Source: Sphingopyxis terrae subsp. terrae NBRC 15098 (GTDB lineage Bacteria; Pseudomonadota; Alphaproteobacteria; Sphingomonadales; Sphingomonadaceae). From it: a stretch of DNA of 64,000 nt. Each line of letters opens with the position of its first letter. The first letter of the stretch is position 1. Position numbers and translations under genes: made by a program. Of this stretch, positions 61,901 through 64,000 are shown in pieces. Location: NCBI RefSeq assembly GCF_001610975.1, contig NZ_CP013342.1, positions 3,729,001 through 3,793,000 on the forward strand, read 5' to 3'. The notes below the pieces were generated by a model that was given only the letters and a program-made list of their open reading frames with translations, made no database searches and was not told the DNA's origin.

Positions 61901-64000
61901 GACCGCGCTCCTCCGACCTTACGGCGCAGCGCCGCGAGCAAGCCCGCTCGATCGTAGCGATAGACGCTCGCATCCTCGGGGCTTGCCGAAACCGCTGCCG
62001 ATCGCAGGCAGATGACGGGAAGATCGCCCCCATCATGGGCGCAGCCCTGCCCGCTTTCGGTCAGGCACAGCATCACATCGGCCCCCTCGCCCGCGTCGGC
62101 GGCCGTGGCAACGCGGTAGCCCGCGCCGCGCAGCAGCGGCGCCAGAAAATTCTCGCCCCACCCGTCGGCATCGCCTGCGAGCCGGCACAGCGGCGCGCGG
62201 CCCGCGACGGCGGTGCGGCCGCCGGCGTGACACTCCATGATCCAGAAAGGATCGATGAGTTCGACGGGCTCGCCACCGACCAGCACCACGCCCGCGATCA
62301 GGCCCGGTGCCGACGCGGGTTCGACCACGTCGGGCAGGCGCACGATGTCGATCACCGCCGCGATCGGGTAACAGATCACCGTGTCGCCGTCGTACAGCCG
62401 AAGCAGCTTCACCGCCGCCTCGCCGGCAGGCACCGTTGCCGCATGGACCGGGAATATCCCGTCGCCAACCTGCACCCGAACGGCGCCGCCGCTTTCAAAC
62501 AGTGCCGATTGCGGCACTTCTTCGACCCGTTCGATCACCGACAGGCGAACACCGCGCGTGCGGCCGTCGGCCTCGCGGAACAGCAGCAATTGCGTCGCGT
62601 TGCGCGCCCGCTCGGCCTGCGCCTCGCGTTCGTCGGCGCGGTCCTGACTGCGGCCAGCCTCACCGGCATCGACGCCCGACGCCGCGAGCAGCCCCTGAAC
62701 ATCGAGCAGCAGCACCGGCCGCCCGTTGTCGGGCAGCGTGGTGCCCGCATAAAGGCCGGTCGCCATGATCATCGGTGCGGCGGGCTTGATGACCAGTTCC
62801 TCATGGTCATGGATCGCCGCGACGCTGAGCGCATAGCTCTGCCCCTGCCCAGGCCGGATGATGACGAGAGCGCGGTCGTCCACATCGTCGTCGTCGCCGC
62901 GCTGACGCGCCAGCACATCCTCGAGCCGCAGCAAGGGGAATTGCTCGCCGCGCACCGTTGCGATTTCGCCGCCACCGAGCCGCTCGATACGAACGCTGTC
63001 GTTCGTCTCGAGCAGAATTTCGCGCACCGATCCGCGCGGAATGGCAAAATATTGCCCTGCAGCGCGCACCATCAGCCCCGAAATGATCGTCAGCGTCATC
63101 GGAACGCGCAGCAACACCGACAGGCCGCGTCCCTCTTCATTGCGCAGTTCGACGAGGCCGCCGATCTTTTCGACATTCGCCTTGACGATGTCCATGCCGA
63201 CGCCGCGGCCGGAAATTTCCGTAATCTGCGCCGCGGTCGAAAAGCCCGGACGAAAGATCAGCTCCAGCTTTTCAGCCGGCGTCAGCGTCCGTGCGTCGGC
63301 CGCCGAGAGCAGCCGGTTGGCGATCGCCTTGGCAACCAGCGCGTCGGGCGAAAGGCCGCGCCCGTCGTCGCTCACCTCGATTTCGATCTGATTGCCCGAC
63401 TGGCGCGCCGAAACCCTTATGGTGGCGGTAATATCCTTCCCCGCCGCGACCCGCTCGTCGAGCCCCTCGATCCCGTGATCGATGGCGTTGCGGACGATGT
63501 GGATCAACGGATCGCGGATATTCTCCATCATCTCGCGGTCGAGTTCGACCTCGCCGCCGCTCGTGTCGAAATGGATCTTCTTGCCGAGTTCCTGCGCCAG
63601 ATCGCGCACAATGCGCGGCAACGGCGCAAACAGCTTGTCGATGCGCTGCATCCGCATCTGGCTCACCGATTGGCGCATCCCCGCGATCGAATCGGACAAA
63701 CGGTCGAACGCGCCAATCAGCGCCGCATCGGCCCCCGATTCGCGCAGCATCCGCGCGAACTCGTTGCGCGCGAGCACGATGTCGGTAACCCCCGTCATCA
63801 CGCTGTCGAGCAGCGGCAGCGGGACGCGGATCGACCGCCAGCCCTGCAATTCGGTGATGATATCATCTTCGCGCCGTATCCGGATCGCCTCCGGAACCGC
63901 GGGTGCCGCGTCCGCCTGCACCGGATCAGGCGCACCGGCTGACAGGGCGGCGATCACGTCGCCATCCTCACCCGCCGGCTCGGCGCCTTCGCTCGCCAAC
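61897..64000 (-). CDS. cheA: Chemotaxis histidine kinase CheA, 5' part cut off, with extra C-terminal domains
   Basis: The visible 700 residues lack the N-terminal Hpt domain, which lies beyond the right edge. Seen in order: dimerisation helices (IRVPLPLLDSVMTGVTDIVL), the kinase N box DPLIHIVRNAIDHGIE, VSDDGRGLSPDAL, the G box GFSTAAQITEISGRGVGMDI and a first CheW-like domain with LRVPMTLTIISGLMVRAAGQ. A second CheW-like domain (QLLLFREADGRTRGVRLSVI, IAGVVLVGGEPVELIDPFWI) and a C-terminal receiver-like part (FLAPLLRGAGYRVATAADAG) follow. The latter has no Asp in the phospho-acceptor position. Confidence 0.95.
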   Translation of the reverse strand, partial: LASEGAEPAGEDGDVIAALSAGAPDPVQADAAPAVPEAIRIRREDDIITELQGWRSIRVPLPLLDSVMTGVTDIVLARNEFARMLRESGADAALIGAFDRLSDSIAGMRQSVSQMRMQRIDKLFAPLPRIVRDLAQELGKKIHFDTSGGEVELDREMMENIRDPLIHIVRNAIDHGIEGLDERVAAGKDITATIRVSARQSGNQIEIEVSDDGRGLSPDALVAKAIANRLLSAADARTLTPAEKLELIFRPGFSTAAQITEISGRGVGMDIVKANVEKIGGLVELRNEEGRGLSVLLRVPMTLTIISGLMVRAAGQYFAIPRGSVREILLETNDSVRIERLGGGEIATVRGEQFPLLRLEDVLARQRGDDDDVDDRALVIIRPGQGQSYALSVAAIHDHEELVIKPAAPMIMATGLYAGTTLPDNGRPVLLLDVQGLLAASGVDAGEAGRSQDRADEREAQAERARNATQLLLFREADGRTRGVRLSVIERVEEVPQSALFESGGAVRVQVGDGIFPVHAATVPAGEAAVKLLRLYDGDTVICYPIAAVIDIVRLPDVVEPASAPGLIAGVVLVGGEPVELIDPFWIMECHAGGRTAVAGRAPLCRLAGDADGWGENFLAPLLRGAGYRVATAADAGEGADVMLCLTESGQGCAHDGGDLPVICLRSAAVSASPEDASVYRYDRAGLLAALRRKVGGARS

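Noticed and set aside
1-64000. tRNA genes, rRNA genes and CRISPR arrays
   Set aside because: No cloverleaf with a CCA-type end, no rRNA stretch and no regularly spaced repeats were seen by eye; a tRNA or CRISPR scan would be decisive.

Overview
The window looks like a chromosomal segment of a high-GC alphaproteobacterium of the Sphingomonadales, most likely a Sphingopyxis-like organism. Support comes from the LexA operator of the alphaproteobacterial GTTC-N7-GTTC type in front of recA, a CckA hybrid kinase next to recA, the lptD-surA-pdxA-rsmA order, the purM-purN pair beside a DUF2066-like gene, and small palindromic intergenic repeats of kinds common in sphingomonads. No rRNA, tRNA, CRISPR array or intact insertion sequence was seen. 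The only RNA gene recognised is RNase P RNA. No stretch longer than 300 bases lacks a gene.

Layout. 1-9 kb: a cut-off DUF2066-like gene, purM, a purN fused to a YjbR-type domain, cardiolipin synthase, an exported tail-collar protein, ndk, a lipoprotein, holC and pepA. 8.5-14.1 kb: the outer-membrane biogenesis and housekeeping operon lptD-surA-pdxA-rsmA. 14.2-16.7 kb: a saccharopine-dehydrogenase-like reductase, a thioesterase and a small orphan. 16.7-21.2 kb: a two-component system, a five-EF-hand protein with a tandem 10-bp repeat in its promoter region, and a CYTH-CHAD protein.

21.2-36.9 kb is the most distinctive part. An Lrp regulator faces an amino-acid dehydrogenase and a tiny ACT-like protein. 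Then comes a long run of minus-strand genes: two M19 dipeptidases, two beta-lactamase-fold hydrolases, a YkvI-type transporter, DgcN, a TonB-dependent receptor and DgcA. They face an XRE-cupin regulator and an exported N-acyl-D-amino-acid deacylase. DgcN plus DgcA turn D-glutamate into N-acetyl-L-glutamate, so I read the locus as import and breakdown of D-glutamate-containing peptides, possibly muropeptides. Two promoters in it share an 18/21-identical element containing a perfect TTGACA, which suggests joint control, probably by the XRE-cupin protein.

37-47 kb: a second EF-hand protein, a quinone oxidoreductase, a frameshifted GH108 lysozyme beside a GTA-type holin (phage or gene-transfer-agent remnant), an SRPBCC protein, alaS, two small exported proteins, a glutathione transferase, a ureohydrolase and recA with its SOS box. 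47-58 kb: a single-domain receiver overlapping cckA, an M13 peptidase, DUF2062, smpB, dapA, a lytic transglycosylase, greB, two small proteins and rnpB. 58.2-64 kb: an AmpD-like amidase, then the chemotaxis operon cheA-cheW-cheY-cheB-cheR on the minus strand, with cheA running off the right edge.
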